Virus record (IMG/VR): IMGVR_UViG_3300030380_005307
Location: 1-58,602 of that record
DNA: 58,602 nt
Reading direction: 5' to 3' (one strand)
From: a virus
In this document: positions 41,780 to 52,100 of the stretch, piece by piece
Layout: every line of letters starts with the position of its first letter
Numbering within the stretch: the first letter of the stretch is position 1
The notes under the pieces: generated by a model
Told to the model about the DNA's origin: nothing
The model's input: the letters and a program-made list of their open reading frames with translations, nothing else
Database searches by the model: none
Translations under genes and position numbers: made by a program

Positions 41780-44215
41780 CTATCGTGGGGAGAACTCAGC
41801 TAAATCAAAACCATCTAAACTATCTTCATTAGATTCAAAATTTTGAGGGGGAAGATTGTTTTTTCGCTGATTAATAAGTTTAGACTGCTCAGTGTTTTGT
41901 TGACTAATACGTTGACTCTTTGCATCTTCCCGACTCTTTTCTCTGTTAGCGAGTGCCATACCGTCCATATTGCGAAGTTGTAAATTGTACTGAAACTCTT
42001 GCTCCATAAGTTGGCTTTTAAGTTGAGCTTCTGCTTTATTTCTTTCAATTTCTAATTGTATCTCGCCTTGCTTATATTTTAACTTGCCTTGAGTTTCTAA
42101 TTCAATTTTTTGTACCGCAACCTGTGCAGCTAACTCTTGAGATTTTAATTGTTGCTGAGATATCATAGCCTGCTTTTGCATCTCTCTCTGCTCGTCTTTT
42201 TCTTGTTTAGCTTTTCGTTTTACTTTTAATAATTGGTTAGCTAATTTAAGATTTTTAATTTCTCTAATATCGATTGCATCTTCGAGATTTATATCGCCTT
42301 TAGATAAAGCCATTTGTATATTTTCCTCTAGTTTGGCTTGTTGTTCTTCATCAGGTGATAGCTCAATAAACACACCAAAATCATAGATATATAATTGAGA
42401 TATTTCTCCAAGTATACTTACGTTATACTTGCCAATTTTATTAACAAAGTCTTCTTTAAAATCTGAAAACTCTAATACATCAGCTACCCTATACGTTAAG
42501 GCTTCTGCCAAAGTACGATATATGTAAAGACTTCCGTCTAATATATGTCGGGTAGCTGTATTAGATGATAATGCCGCTAGCTTCTGAACTCCAACTAAAG
42601 CATCTGGATTTGGCGTGCTACCATCTCTAGCCTCATTTAATCCAGTAACAGATCTTATCATATCTAAATAATGGTTATAATTGGCTATAAGCATTTGTGT
42701 TTTAGATGCCCCAGAGTTGCTTGTAAGTTGTTGTATTGGAACTCTTCCTTGATTGAACTCGCCCTCTTGGGTATAACTTCGGCCAATAACACTCCCTGTT
42801 TGGAAATATAATCTTAATGCATCCTCTGGATTATAGGCCGAACCAGTACCAAGATCTACTTCATTTAATCCATCTGCATCGATATAAACACCATCAGGAA
42901 CAGTACGAGCTATTACTTGTTGTAACTTTAAATGAGTGATCTGAATTAAATCAGCAAAAGGAATCATTCTTCTTACAAGAGATTCTATAACACCTTTATA
43001 CATACGTGGGGCTGCTGCAACATAATTAGGTAAAGCGTGTTGAGAAGAAGACTTAGGTCTAACCATGTTTTTAGCTAACTCCCATTTTAGTATTATGTTT
43101 GTTCCCATAACCATAACACCATCATACCATACATCTATAGTCTTTTCTATTTTTTCAAAATTACCTTCATCCATCATCTCCTCAGGAGGATTAAATGAAT
43201 CATCTTTTTCGATCATTCTCGTAGCGCCATTATCATTGATCTTTTTCTTATATACCATCTTTTTAGTGGTTTTATAATTAAAATACATCAATGTACAGGT
43301 GTCCCTGTAAAATATATCATTTTCATAATATTGAGCTGTATTAAAATAATCATACCAGCTCTGGCTATATTGAGATATAATTTCTAAATCTTCTGTTGTT
43401 AAAGTGGGATCGATTTTATTTAATTCAGTTATTGAAACAGTTTTAATTTCACCCCAATAAAAACAATCCTTAAAAAATGGATCCTCGGTATAACTGTAAA
43501 CAACATTAGCAGGATCCACATAGGATATTTGCACTCCTGCTCCAGCTAAAAATTCATGTTTAGCCATACCGACACCTACAACCATTTGATCATAATCTAT
43601 TCGCTTTCTTATATCTTCATAATGATTTTCAGCAAACATAGTATCTATAGCCTCTTCTTCAGCTATTTCTATAGCAGGCTTATAATTGAGATTCATATAT
43701 AGAGACAACTCTTCATCAGTAGATGGTAAGTCATCCGGATTCATAATAAAGGGATCGAAACCGGTGTTCTGTTGTACCGTATTTAAAATATCTTTGGCAG
43801 CCATTTGCCCTTCAATCATGTCTTGATATTTGCTTCTTTTAGCTTGAGACAAGGCATCTTGAGCATATGCTTTTACTTTAAATAAACGATCTTGCATTCC
43901 ATTGACAACAACATCCACAAATTTGGGAAGTATTGGAACTGGTGTCCAATCAAGATTTAAATAGGAAAGGTCACCATCTACAGCAAGCTCATTTTTATAC
44001 TTAGCCACAGATTGTTCTCCGCGTGCGTATAAACGAAGCCTGTTGAAATCTCTCCACTGACTATAGTAGCGGGAGCCATTGGAATCTTTACGAAACCATT
44101 CATATTGTATCGCTTGTCCTATCTGTAATCCAAATTCTTTGGTGGCCTTTTCTGAGTCTGATACAAACTGACTTGGAAAACCTACAGATGAAATATTAAT
44201 TTTTACGTCTTCCAT
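41780..44215 (-). CDS. Portal protein (811 aa)
   Basis: The long portal protein through which DNA is packaged and ejected. At 811 residues it fits the large portal type of crAss-like podoviruses. Recognisable stretches are SQWRDFNRLRLYARGEQSVA, VVVNGMQDRLFKVKAYAQDA and MVVGVGMAKHEF. The last 170 residues form a Gln/Lys/Glu-rich coiled coil and a disordered tail, as expected for a barrel or crown. The ATG directly abuts the terminase stop codon. Confidence 0.85.
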   Translation of the reverse strand: MEDVKINISSVGFPSQFVSDSEKATKEFGLQIGQAIQYEWFRKDSNGSRYYSQWRDFNRLRLYARGEQSVAKYKNELAVDGDLSYLNLDWTPVPILPKFVDVVVNGMQDRLFKVKAYAQDALSQAKRSKYQDMIEGQMAAKDILNTVQQNTGFDPFIMNPDDLPSTDEELSLYMNLNYKPAIEIAEEEAIDTMFAENHYEDIRKRIDYDQMVVGVGMAKHEFLAGAGVQISYVDPANVVYSYTEDPFFKDCFYWGEIKTVSITELNKIDPTLTTEDLEIISQYSQSWYDYFNTAQYYENDIFYRDTCTLMYFNYKTTKKMVYKKKINDNGATRMIEKDDSFNPPEEMMDEGNFEKIEKTIDVWYDGVMVMGTNIILKWELAKNMVRPKSSSQHALPNYVAAAPRMYKGVIESLVRRMIPFADLIQITHLKLQQVIARTVPDGVYIDADGLNEVDLGTGSAYNPEDALRLYFQTGSVIGRSYTQEGEFNQGRVPIQQLTSNSGASKTQMLIANYNHYLDMIRSVTGLNEARDGSTPNPDALVGVQKLAALSSNTATRHILDGSLYIYRTLAEALTYRVADVLEFSDFKEDFVNKIGKYNVSILGEISQLYIYDFGVFIELSPDEEQQAKLEENIQMALSKGDINLEDAIDIREIKNLKLANQLLKVKRKAKQEKDEQREMQKQAMISQQQLKSQELAAQVAVQKIELETQGKLKYKQGEIQLEIERNKAEAQLKSQLMEQEFQYNLQLRNMDGMALANREKSREDAKSQRISQQNTEQSKLINQRKNNLPPQNFESNEDSLDGFDLAEFSPR

Positions 44216-46492
44216 CTATTTGATTAATTCACTATATATTCCATTATTAGCATATCTTGCAAAGTTAAGATTTATTTTGTTTTGTTTTTGTTCAGGTAAA
44301 TACAGGTTTTTTTGATTTGCCATGACCGCTAAACCTGAACTTATCGTGGCATCAAACTTTGTACGATTGTTTATATCAAACCTTGCCCACTCTTCTAATG
44401 TTTGAGAAAAATACATAGTTCCCATTTCCGTAGGCTCTCGATAAGCGCCCGACAAATCTAAACCAATATGCTTTTCAATATAAGACTCTATTGCAGATGC
44501 ATGTGATTGTTTTACGTCTTCAGATGTATTGGGAATGCCTCCTAATTCTTTTTCTGTTTTAGATAATTTAGTGTAATGCTTATCTGGTCTATTCATGCAA
44601 AATCCTCTATATCCTCTGTTTTTAAAATGATACAAAAGTCTAGGTTTATTGTTTTCTATAAGAATAGGCATGCTATAGAACACACAAGCCATCAACACCT
44701 CTTCAAAAAAAACCTCTGCTGTTTGAGGTCTTGCAACGTATTCTAAAAAAAACTCGTTACTAGGCGCTTCTTCCATGTTAAACTTTGTCAAACCATGTAA
44801 GGCACCATTAGAACCCCTGCCTACCACAGTACCTGATATGTCGTAAGAATCACAGCCAAATGCACCTATATGTTCATTAAGTGGAAAATATTGGTTATAT
44901 TTTTTATATTTTTTATTAGTTATGTTTTTATTTGGCATCCAAGAAACTTTAAACCTACCTTTAGGATCAGGAGTAAATATTACTTTGGAGTCTTGTATTC
45001 CATTTTCCCAATAGAATCTTCCCCTAGTCACGTGATGCTGAATCACTAAAGAATCATTGTAATCTATTTGCTGATATATTTTTGTAAGATTAAAAAGTGA
45101 AGTTTTGCTTTCGTCCCGAAATGCATGGGATTCTGTCCTAGGAAATTGTCTATAAAATTCATTTAGGGCATCGGGATCGCTTTTAAATGAATCTACTTCC
45201 GCTTGCCAATAGTCAATAGCTCCGTTATAAATATATTCATCATCCACACCTAAGACTTTTGTTTCTGGTTTATAAAAAACAGGCATACCGTATTTATCTA
45301 TAAATCCTTCCATATTCCATTCCATAGGAATAAAAAGTGAATACATGCCACTTTTTGTCTGTCCATTTGTGTTTCGTGTTTCTACATTACTATCTTCATA
45401 AAGCTTTTTAAAATTATCTCCACCTTTGCTCAAAGAATTTGACGTGGAACCCATCATACATTTACCGATGATCTTACTACCTAATCGCAAACAGGTTTTG
45501 GTAACCCTCCAATTATTTAAAATGTTGTTAGGCCTTACCCATTTACCGCTCTCATCGTGTACTAATAAAAGTAATTTTTCACCATCATAAGAGTTTTCAT
45601 CAGTATTTTTCCAGTCTATAGTCGTATCTAAACCATAAAGCTCATCATCTACTGTGTCATACATGTTCTTTTTGGTTATTTTAGAAGCTGGTACCCTAAA
45701 TGCTAATTCAGTTTTAGGTTTATCCATTCCGTCTTGTATTGGCTTGAAAAAAAACGGAAGTCTGTTTGCGATTGGTACAACTTTGTCTGTAAACATTTTT
45801 TTGGCATCAGATCCAGTTTTTGAAAGTATGCCAACTCTTGAATCTTTAACTAACGTTCCCGTATTAACACATTCAGAAGATCCCATAAAAGAAAAACCTG
45901 ACCGTCTGATCTTTAAATATACTAAACCAAAAGATCTTTTGTCAGCCTTACAAGCTTCCCAAAATATAAAAAATATACGATTAGCTTCACGAAAATCAGG
46001 GTACCCTACGTCAATACTTGTCCATTGAAGATACATGTAATGAGACCCTGTTATGTATGTTGGTTTTCCATTATTATAAAACCAATGTCCTAATTCTCTA
46101 TTATCAAATTCTGTTTCAATGTATTCTACCCATTTATTTTTAAAATTACTAGGCATTTCATTCCATTGAAATATTGAATGTATTCTACTTAATTCTTTTG
46201 GCAAATCTTTCCTTTCCCAAAATTGTTTAGATTTATTCTCAGATCTTTGAACAATATTCGATGCTTGGGGAGGTAAAGCTATATTAAGACCATTAATATT
46301 AACTATACTACCAATTTGTCCATTTTTACTAATTACGACAATATCATATTGTTCATTATAACCATAAATCCATGTTTTACCTTTATTTTTTTTGGAAAGA
46401 GCAGCTGCTGGTATTAAGTTTTTAACTACGTAGAATAATCTATTTTGATCTTCTTTCGGCAAATCCCTGTCTTGTTTCAACTTTATGGCCAT
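44216..46492 (-). CDS. terL: Terminase large subunit
   Basis: The packaging motor and nuclease. The ATPase has a divergent Walker A LKIRRSGFSFMG (about 193-204) and Walker B LLLLVHDESGKW (307-318). The nuclease part shows IGAFGCDSYDISGT (Asp548) and the region FYRQFPRTESHAFRDES near 446. At 758 residues it matches the long terminases of crAss-like phages. The usual Walker A Lys appears shifted (R-R-S), as in other phage terminases. The gene overlaps the putative small subunit by 53 bases and abuts the portal gene. Confidence 0.92.
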   Translation of the reverse strand: MAIKLKQDRDLPKEDQNRLFYVVKNLIPAAALSKKNKGKTWIYGYNEQYDIVVISKNGQIGSIVNINGLNIALPPQASNIVQRSENKSKQFWERKDLPKELSRIHSIFQWNEMPSNFKNKWVEYIETEFDNRELGHWFYNNGKPTYITGSHYMYLQWTSIDVGYPDFREANRIFFIFWEACKADKRSFGLVYLKIRRSGFSFMGSSECVNTGTLVKDSRVGILSKTGSDAKKMFTDKVVPIANRLPFFFKPIQDGMDKPKTELAFRVPASKITKKNMYDTVDDELYGLDTTIDWKNTDENSYDGEKLLLLVHDESGKWVRPNNILNNWRVTKTCLRLGSKIIGKCMMGSTSNSLSKGGDNFKKLYEDSNVETRNTNGQTKSGMYSLFIPMEWNMEGFIDKYGMPVFYKPETKVLGVDDEYIYNGAIDYWQAEVDSFKSDPDALNEFYRQFPRTESHAFRDESKTSLFNLTKIYQQIDYNDSLVIQHHVTRGRFYWENGIQDSKVIFTPDPKGRFKVSWMPNKNITNKKYKKYNQYFPLNEHIGAFGCDSYDISGTVVGRGSNGALHGLTKFNMEEAPSNEFFLEYVARPQTAEVFFEEVLMACVFYSMPILIENNKPRLLYHFKNRGYRGFCMNRPDKHYTKLSKTEKELGGIPNTSEDVKQSHASAIESYIEKHIGLDLSGAYREPTEMGTMYFSQTLEEWARFDINNRTKFDATISSGLAVMANQKNLYLPEQKQNKINLNFARYANNGIYSELIK

Positions 46493-46721
46493 TTTCTTTG
46501 TTTGTTATTAGATTCTCTTGCTCTTGATCAATTTTATTTAATATGTCAAACGCATCAAATATTGCAAGCTTTTTAGTTGCCGCTGCATTCTTTAACCTAT
46601 CTGCAGCCAACTCATCTTCGGGATCAGGTTTAATTATATCCTCTTTTGCCACCTTGATTAACTGTTCCACAGCTTTTTTACCTGCTACTATTATTTGTTG
46701 TTTTAAAAGTTCTGAACTCAT
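46440..46721 (-). CDS. Putative terminase small subunit (93 aa)
   Basis: A 93-residue helical, charged protein (LLKQQIIVAGKKAVEQLIKV, then DRLKNAAATKKLAIFDAFDI) directly upstream of and overlapping the large terminase gene. Size and position fit a small subunit, though no helix-turn-helix is obvious by eye. It overlaps the GroES-like gene by four bases. Confidence 0.5.
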   Translation of the reverse strand: MSSELLKQQIIVAGKKAVEQLIKVAKEDIIKPDPEDELAADRLKNAAATKKLAIFDAFDILNKIDQEQENLITNKENGHKVETRQGFAERRSK

Positions 46722-47281
46722 ATTAACATAGTTATTTGGTGATCATACATCCTATAAAGCTTTTCTCCGTCAACATTAAACTCATACTCAGTATCTGGCT
46801 GAAAACTAACTAGTGCCCCTGGTTTTATTCCATGAGATAAAATATACTCATTAGGGTAAATCATTTCCCCCATAAGTGGCTCTTCTTTACCACGTTTAAA
46901 CATAAATGACTTTTGTTTTTTTATTGGCCTTACAAAACAATATTTATCATGACTAATCCACTGATTATTATGATTATACATAAAAAACTGACTATTATCT
47001 ACAAAAAATAAATTGTCCTTAAAAAAGCTTTTACCACTTTGCTGCCTGCCTTTCATGTCATTGTAATATTTAAATACATTATGATGAACTAGAAGAATAT
47101 CTCCTACTTTAACCGGACCTTTATAATTTAAAGGAACTGATATAACTATACCTTTTCTATTTGACACTGTAAAGTCCTCTTCGCTTGTACTAGTAATAAA
47201 ATCAATACCCGAAATATTTTTAGTATTATTATATCGTTTGCCTTGTACAGGCTCCACAATAAAGTAGAAGGGTGACTTCAT
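46718..47281 (-). CDS. Two-module GroES-like protein (187 aa)
   Basis: The sequence reads as two successive GroES-type beta-barrel patterns. Module 1 has FYFIVEPVQGKRY (5-17), GIVISVP (44-50) and VKVGDILLVHHNVF (57-70). Module 2 begins at CFVRPI (115-120), then has LMGEMIYPNE (136-145), GIKPGALVSF (151-160) and DGEKLYRM (171-178). GroES itself shows the same order: vkPl..., G-V-x-x-v, VKVGD-V-f and ge-Y-i-v. It could act as a co-chaperonin or be a structural use of the fold. It is encoded just before the terminase genes, while a conventional groES lies elsewhere. The call rests on motif order only. Confidence 0.55.
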   Translation of the reverse strand: MKSPFYFIVEPVQGKRYNNTKNISGIDFITSTSEEDFTVSNRKGIVISVPLNYKGPVKVGDILLVHHNVFKYYNDMKGRQQSGKSFFKDNLFFVDNSQFFMYNHNNQWISHDKYCFVRPIKKQKSFMFKRGKEEPLMGEMIYPNEYILSHGIKPGALVSFQPDTEYEFNVDGEKLYRMYDHQITMLI

Positions 47282-47505
47282 TAAAAGTTAATATTATATT
47301 CTATAGAAATAGGTACTGATGATGTAAATTCTTTCCACAATAGTATTTCATCTTTTCTTTGTATCCATATTCTAATTGAGTCTACATCATTATCGTGCTG
47401 TATTAAATGAATAAAATATTTTCCATTTAAAACTTCTTGACCCACTATGTAGTGCATTGCTCCGGATTTATAGTCTGGACCAACAGATATTTTTCTAATA
47501 TCCAT
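47281..47505 (-). CDS. Small conserved protein upstream of terminase (74 aa)
   Basis: The sequence MDIRKISVGPDYKSGAMHYI, then VGQEVLNGKYFIHLIQ, resembles small proteins seen near terminase genes in Bacteroidota phages. Function unknown. Beta-rich, no membrane segment. Its stop overlaps the GroES-like ATG by one base. AT-rich -7-like elements (TATATTTA) lie upstream near 47527-47534. Confidence 0.65.
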   Translation of the reverse strand: MDIRKISVGPDYKSGAMHYIVGQEVLNGKYFIHLIQHDNDVDSIRIWIQRKDEILLWKEFTSSVPISIEYNINF

Positions 47506-47542
47506 TAGATTAGATTTAATTAAAGTTAAATATACAAATATT

Positions 47543-47671
47543 TTATCTGCCCTGCCCTCGGTATAACTTACGGTAATTACGAGAGGACTTTAATGAAGAA
47601 GTTTTGGTTTTAGCATGAACACCAGGTCTTTTAATATTAGGCTTCAAATTAGATTTTTTATAATTTATCAT
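47543..47671 (-). CDS. Small basic protein (42 aa)
   Basis: Encodes MINYKKSNLKPNIKRPGVHA and ends NYRKLYRGQGR. Basic short proteins with RPGVHAKTKTS and YRGQGR are common in Bacteroidota phages and are possibly virion-associated. It overlaps the holin gene by 14 bases. Confidence 0.7.
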   Translation of the reverse strand: MINYKKSNLKPNIKRPGVHAKTKTSSLKSSRNYRKLYRGQGR

Positions 47672-48158
47672 TATCTGAGCTTGTATTAATTAAATGTGTT
47701 TTTTGCTTACTACCTGCGGAAGATCCAAAATAATAACCTATAACTTGAGTAAAGGCAGCTACTACTGCACCAAAACCCATATCAAACAATCTCTGTGATT
47801 CTTTAGGTATTTCCCATAGTCCAATAGCCCCTGCAACTACGCCGATAAAACACAAAGTAATACCCCAGCCGACCGTTTTAAAAAGCAAGTCGTTTGATCC
47901 TGCAGCTAAAGCCGTCATTTCTCTTTGTCTAGCTGAGGCTCTATCAGCCACTTCAGCTTCATACGCCTCTAGCACCATTTCTTGAGCTCTTATTTTGTCC
48001 TCTGGTGGAGCGTCAGAATTTTTAATAGAATTTACGACTTCCTCTACAGACATATCACCTTGAACTAATTTACCTAAAGTTGGGTTTATCAATCCAATAG
48101 AAGCTTTTAATATACGTCCAACTGTTGTTTGTCCAAACTTTTTTTTAGGCTTGCTCAT
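47658..48158 (-). CDS. Holin (3TM-type) (166 aa)
   Basis: The first 100 residues are soluble and charged. The C-terminal part has hydrophobic segments LLFKTVGWGITLCFIGVVAG and FGAVVAAFTQVIGYYFGSSAG, ending in the GSSAGSKQKT motif typical of GTA/3TM-type holins. It would permeabilise the inner membrane at lysis. The start is set at ATG 48158 (MSKPKKKFGQ), overlapping the endolysin by 14 bases. The longer frame would overlap it by more than 120 bases. Confidence 0.75.
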   Translation of the reverse strand: MSKPKKKFGQTTVGRILKASIGLINPTLGKLVQGDMSVEEVVNSIKNSDAPPEDKIRAQEMVLEAYEAEVADRASARQREMTALAAGSNDLLFKTVGWGITLCFIGVVAGAIGLWEIPKESQRLFDMGFGAVVAAFTQVIGYYFGSSAGSKQKTHLINTSSDNDKL

Positions 48159-48615
48159 ATAATTTATATTTTGTTTTTCCGTCTTGCTTATATGCTTGAA
48201 GTATTTTTCCTCTGTTTTCTTCATTAGATACATAGCTAACATGAATCCAGTCAGGATTTTTATCATCTCCAAACTCCCAAATTATCTGATCAAAATTTAA
48301 TTCATTTTTAATATAATTAAACATTTCAGCATTGGTTTTATATCCGAAAGTATCGTCTAAATCCATAGCTCTACCTTGGCAATGCTGAGACTGGCTACTA
48401 CCTCCAATAGCAGTATTTAAATCTTCACATCTATAAAATGAATTTATTTTGATTGGACCACCAACATAACGCCTAAGTGGTTCAAATATGTTTATAGCAA
48501 CTGCAGTCATGTTGCTAAGGGCATAAGCCGTAGGTGTATTGTCTATGTTTAGCCTTGTTGCGGTATTAGATTTAGTTGCTTCTTTATATGAAACATGATT
48601 ACTTATTCTTTCCAT
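48145..48615 (-). CDS. M15-family endolysin peptidase (156 aa)
   Basis: A peptidoglycan-cutting zinc peptidase of the M15 type. Zinc ligands are visible as SQSQHCQGRAMDL (His78, Asp85) and DWIHVSY (His125), preceded by INSFYRCEDLNTAIGGS. The length is normal. There is no signal peptide, so release through the holin encoded next is expected. It overlaps the neighbouring membrane protein gene by 17 bases. Confidence 0.88.
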   Translation of the reverse strand: MERISNHVSYKEATKSNTATRLNIDNTPTAYALSNMTAVAINIFEPLRRYVGGPIKINSFYRCEDLNTAIGGSSQSQHCQGRAMDLDDTFGYKTNAEMFNYIKNELNFDQIIWEFGDDKNPDWIHVSYVSNEENRGKILQAYKQDGKTKYKLYEQA

Positions 48616-48772
48616 ACATTATGTACCACTTATGTAAAGTATAGCCGATTGCAATAGCTGTAGCTAAGATTTTCAGCGCTACATCAATATCAGTCATAGA
48701 GGTGGCTAAAGCACCAATATTAAGACTGTATATTTTTAGGTCTGTCAATTTCTCCGTTTTTAGATTCAACAT
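48599..48772 (-). CDS. Small lysis-cassette membrane protein (57 aa)
   Basis: Begins MLNLKTEKLTDLKIYSLNIG (ATG at 48772). One membrane segment covers about VALKILATAIAIGYTLHKWY. Similar small proteins sit beside endolysins in Bacteroidota phages and may be a second holin or antiholin. It overlaps the endolysin gene. Confidence 0.65.
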   Translation of the reverse strand: MLNLKTEKLTDLKIYSLNIGALATSMTDIDVALKILATAIAIGYTLHKWYIMYGKNK

Positions 48773-48824
48773 AATCATAAACAAAATTAATATTACCAGC
48801 AGAAGTATTTGTAAAAAACATAAA

Positions 48825-49124
48825 CTATCTTTTTTTGATTTTTTTGCCTATTCTTTTTTGTCCTTGAACAGCTTTGGGAACATGGCTTATTTGTTTACCA
48901 ACTTCTTTAATTGCTATTGATACGTCTTTAAGTTCTTGACCTACTCTGTCTACCTTATTTGAAACATCTGCTTTAATATCCGCAAATTTTTCCTCTAAAA
49001 TGTCGGGGATCATATTGTTGTTTTCATCTTTAGTAAATCCTTTTTTTGCAAGCATAATAGCTACCACCATGTTAAGTACTATTAATACCCCTACCATTAC
49101 TATAATTATTATTATTATATCCAT
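48825..49124 (-). CDS. Spanin-like membrane/coiled-coil protein (99 aa)
   Basis: A long N-terminal membrane anchor (MDIIIIIIVMVGVLIVLNMV) is followed by a charged helix and a strongly basic end (QGQKRIGKKIKKR). The plan resembles inner-membrane spanins (Rz-like), and it lies at the edge of the lysis cassette, but no partner outer-membrane lipoprotein is seen. Confidence 0.6.
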   Translation of the reverse strand: MDIIIIIIVMVGVLIVLNMVVAIMLAKKGFTKDENNNMIPDILEEKFADIKADVSNKVDRVGQELKDVSIAIKEVGKQISHVPKAVQGQKRIGKKIKKR

Positions 49125-49132
49125 AAATTATT

Positions 49133-52100
49133 TTATTTAAATGCCATATATAGGTATGTATCACCCGATTTATTCCATTGTACAGAAGATGCAACAGACC
49201 CTCTGGTTACACTAAATCCACCAGAAATAAATTGACCTGAGCCATAAGAAGAAGGAGTATTTGCGTTTTGATTAAAAGATTCGTTTGCATATAAATTATT
49301 TCCACCACCCCTTGCTTTGTCTATTATATCCCAATTGCCACCGGCGCTATCTACATTTTTAACCATTACAAAACTTGGGTCAAAACCAAGCCCTGTTATT
49401 TGTTTACTATTATCATTTGTACCATCCCCTTCATAGGTCGATATAGAGCTTTGCCCCGATACTGAATGCCAAGAATACATTACATAAGTATTATTAGCAC
49501 CATTAACGAACCAATCAGTTTTTACTTTTACAACACTATCTGTAGCGGCGCCATTAAAAAAATAATTAATAGCAGTGTAATAAGCTGCGGATGAATTTAA
49601 ATAAAAAGCACCAGTCCAATTGTTTGAAGCTAAAACGCCTGTTCCTACAACCCAAGCCCCTGCACCTCCACTTTGTCCAGTTCCGCCAGTTCCTTTAATA
49701 AAAACTATATCAGGGGCTTGAGTCAGCCCGTGACCAACTTCAGCGTTAGTTGCATTAGGATAGCCAACACCTGTAAATGTTGCAATACTAAACCCTGAGC
49801 CAGTATTGGCACTAACTTGACTGTCAATAGTGCCTTCTTCGTTTAAGACCGCATTACCTCCTGCTTTCCAATTCCAAGCTACAAAGTCTTGACCGCTTTG
49901 ATTTACATCACCAGCTTGCAAAGGAGCGATAAATCCATTTGCTTCAAAGCTAGTTATTATCTGTCCAGAAGCTGTTGCATTTACAGCTGTCTGATTAGAA
50001 GATAGTGACCCTGCACTTGCTGTTCTTACAACATCAAAAAGTCTATTATTACTTGAAAAAGTTATACCCTTAACCCATAAAAGGTCAGGCTGAAAACCTA
50101 CGTTTGAAACGTAAGATGAATTGCCCTCATACAATGTAGCTGCAAAGTTAGATGTATCAGCACAAGGCTTTTCGTTGTAAAGTTCGGATACTTGGCTACT
50201 TGTAAGCGCAGTTTCAAATATCCTTACTTGGTCAATACTACCTTCAAAAAACCTTGCCGCACTGCCACTCCAAGTTCCTCCAATAGATGTATTGTAAGTT
50301 GTGTTATCTACAAATGAACCGGAAATTCCATCTACAAGACTTGTGTCCTCTGTACCATTTATATACATTTTAATACTATCAGTAACACTGCTAAAATCTA
50401 CACTTACTGCAATATGTGTCCAAGTATCATCAGCAATAGATACTGAACTATAAGTTTGTTGTACCCCTCCCATAGCTGAACTTGCTACAGAAAAAGAAAG
50501 CCTTTGATTTGGTGCATTGCCATAGCCAGTAGAAATACCCCACCCTCCCGTAGCTGTTGTAAGTCCATCTCCGATAATCATATTATCGTTAGAATTATCG
50601 GTTACAAATATCCAAGCAGAAAAAGTCATAGTTTTGGTTGCATAAGTAAACCCACTCCCCAAAATATCTTTTATGATACTACTACTTCCATTAAACACCG
50701 CAGCTTGATTAAAACGGCCAAAGGCATAGAAAACGTCTGTAGAGGTTCCATCATAAACTCCAGTCTCGTCATCAGCGGAGTTGTCTAATTTGTAATATGC
50801 AAGGTTTGTAGTAGGGTAATTTGTAGTGTCTGTTGTACAAGTGTAATTACAAGGGTTTTCTGCGACAAGAACGTCAATTTCTTCCTGGGATAACGATTTT
50901 CTAAAAAATCTTACTTGATCTATATCCCCAGTAAAGTAGTAATTTGAACTAAACCACGATCCAATGGATGCGGTTTGCGTTCCCGAATCTACTCCATTGT
51001 TATTAGTAGCAGTACCTATAGAACTTCCATTTACAAAAGCTTCATAACTACTGCCCGATACAACCAAAGCAAAATGATACCAAGTATTTGCCGATATAGT
51101 GCTTGTTGGATTACTTCCCGCAGTCCCGGAATAAGCGGTTATTGTCCCATTTGAATTAGTTATTTGCACTCCAATTCTTCCGTTTGATAGACCAGTTCCA
51201 TTCATAAAAAAAGGCATTCCATAGCCGTTTGATCCGGGATTTGAGCCATCCCAATTAAACCAAAGGGAAAAACTTTTATTAGCAACATCAAAAGCAGATA
51301 TAAAAGAACTTCCTAAAACAATATCTGCCGCTACCGTACTACCATCAAAAAATCCTGCTGTATTTATCTGTCCTTCTACTCCGAACAGAACGTTTGAAGG
51401 TGTGCCATCATATAATCCTCCAGCGTCTGAAGCATCATAATCGAGAGTGTATAAAGCTACACCTGCACCTTCGTTAAAAAGGTTTGTGTTTGAGGTTGTT
51501 GAATCTGTTTCGTTATAAAGAACATTTAGTTCAGAGGCAGAAAGCGCTCTGTTAAACACTCTCACTTGGTCTAAAAGACCATACATTGTTCTGCTAGCAT
51601 TATATGGCCCTAAATTCCCTAAAGTTAAATTTATACTATTAGAGCGCAATGAAAGACTTACGGCTGATGTAGTTATAGCACCATTTAAATTAAGGGATAT
51701 TTGGTTTTTGTCGTCAATTGAAAAAGCAACAAAATTCCATTGATTTAATGGAACAGTGCCTCCAGTAACAGTAATACTGCCAGAAGTTAAATTACTAAAA
51801 AAACTTAAAGTGCCGTTATTGACATAAAATATCCAAGATTGATTACCCGAACTTCCGTTCCAATAAGCACCTGCAATTGAATAATAATCACTACCTCCAC
51901 TATTTTGTGTAAAATACACCCAAGCAGACAAAGAAAATGAGTTGCCTAATATTGTGGGAGATATACTTGTTGTAAAATAATCAGTATCGCTGTTTGATAA
52001 AGAAGCGGCTTGACCAAATTTTCCAGTTACATATGAAGGACTTCCTTGGGTAGTCGCATTATAATTTGTTGTTGCATCATTTGCATTACCGTTAAACTGA

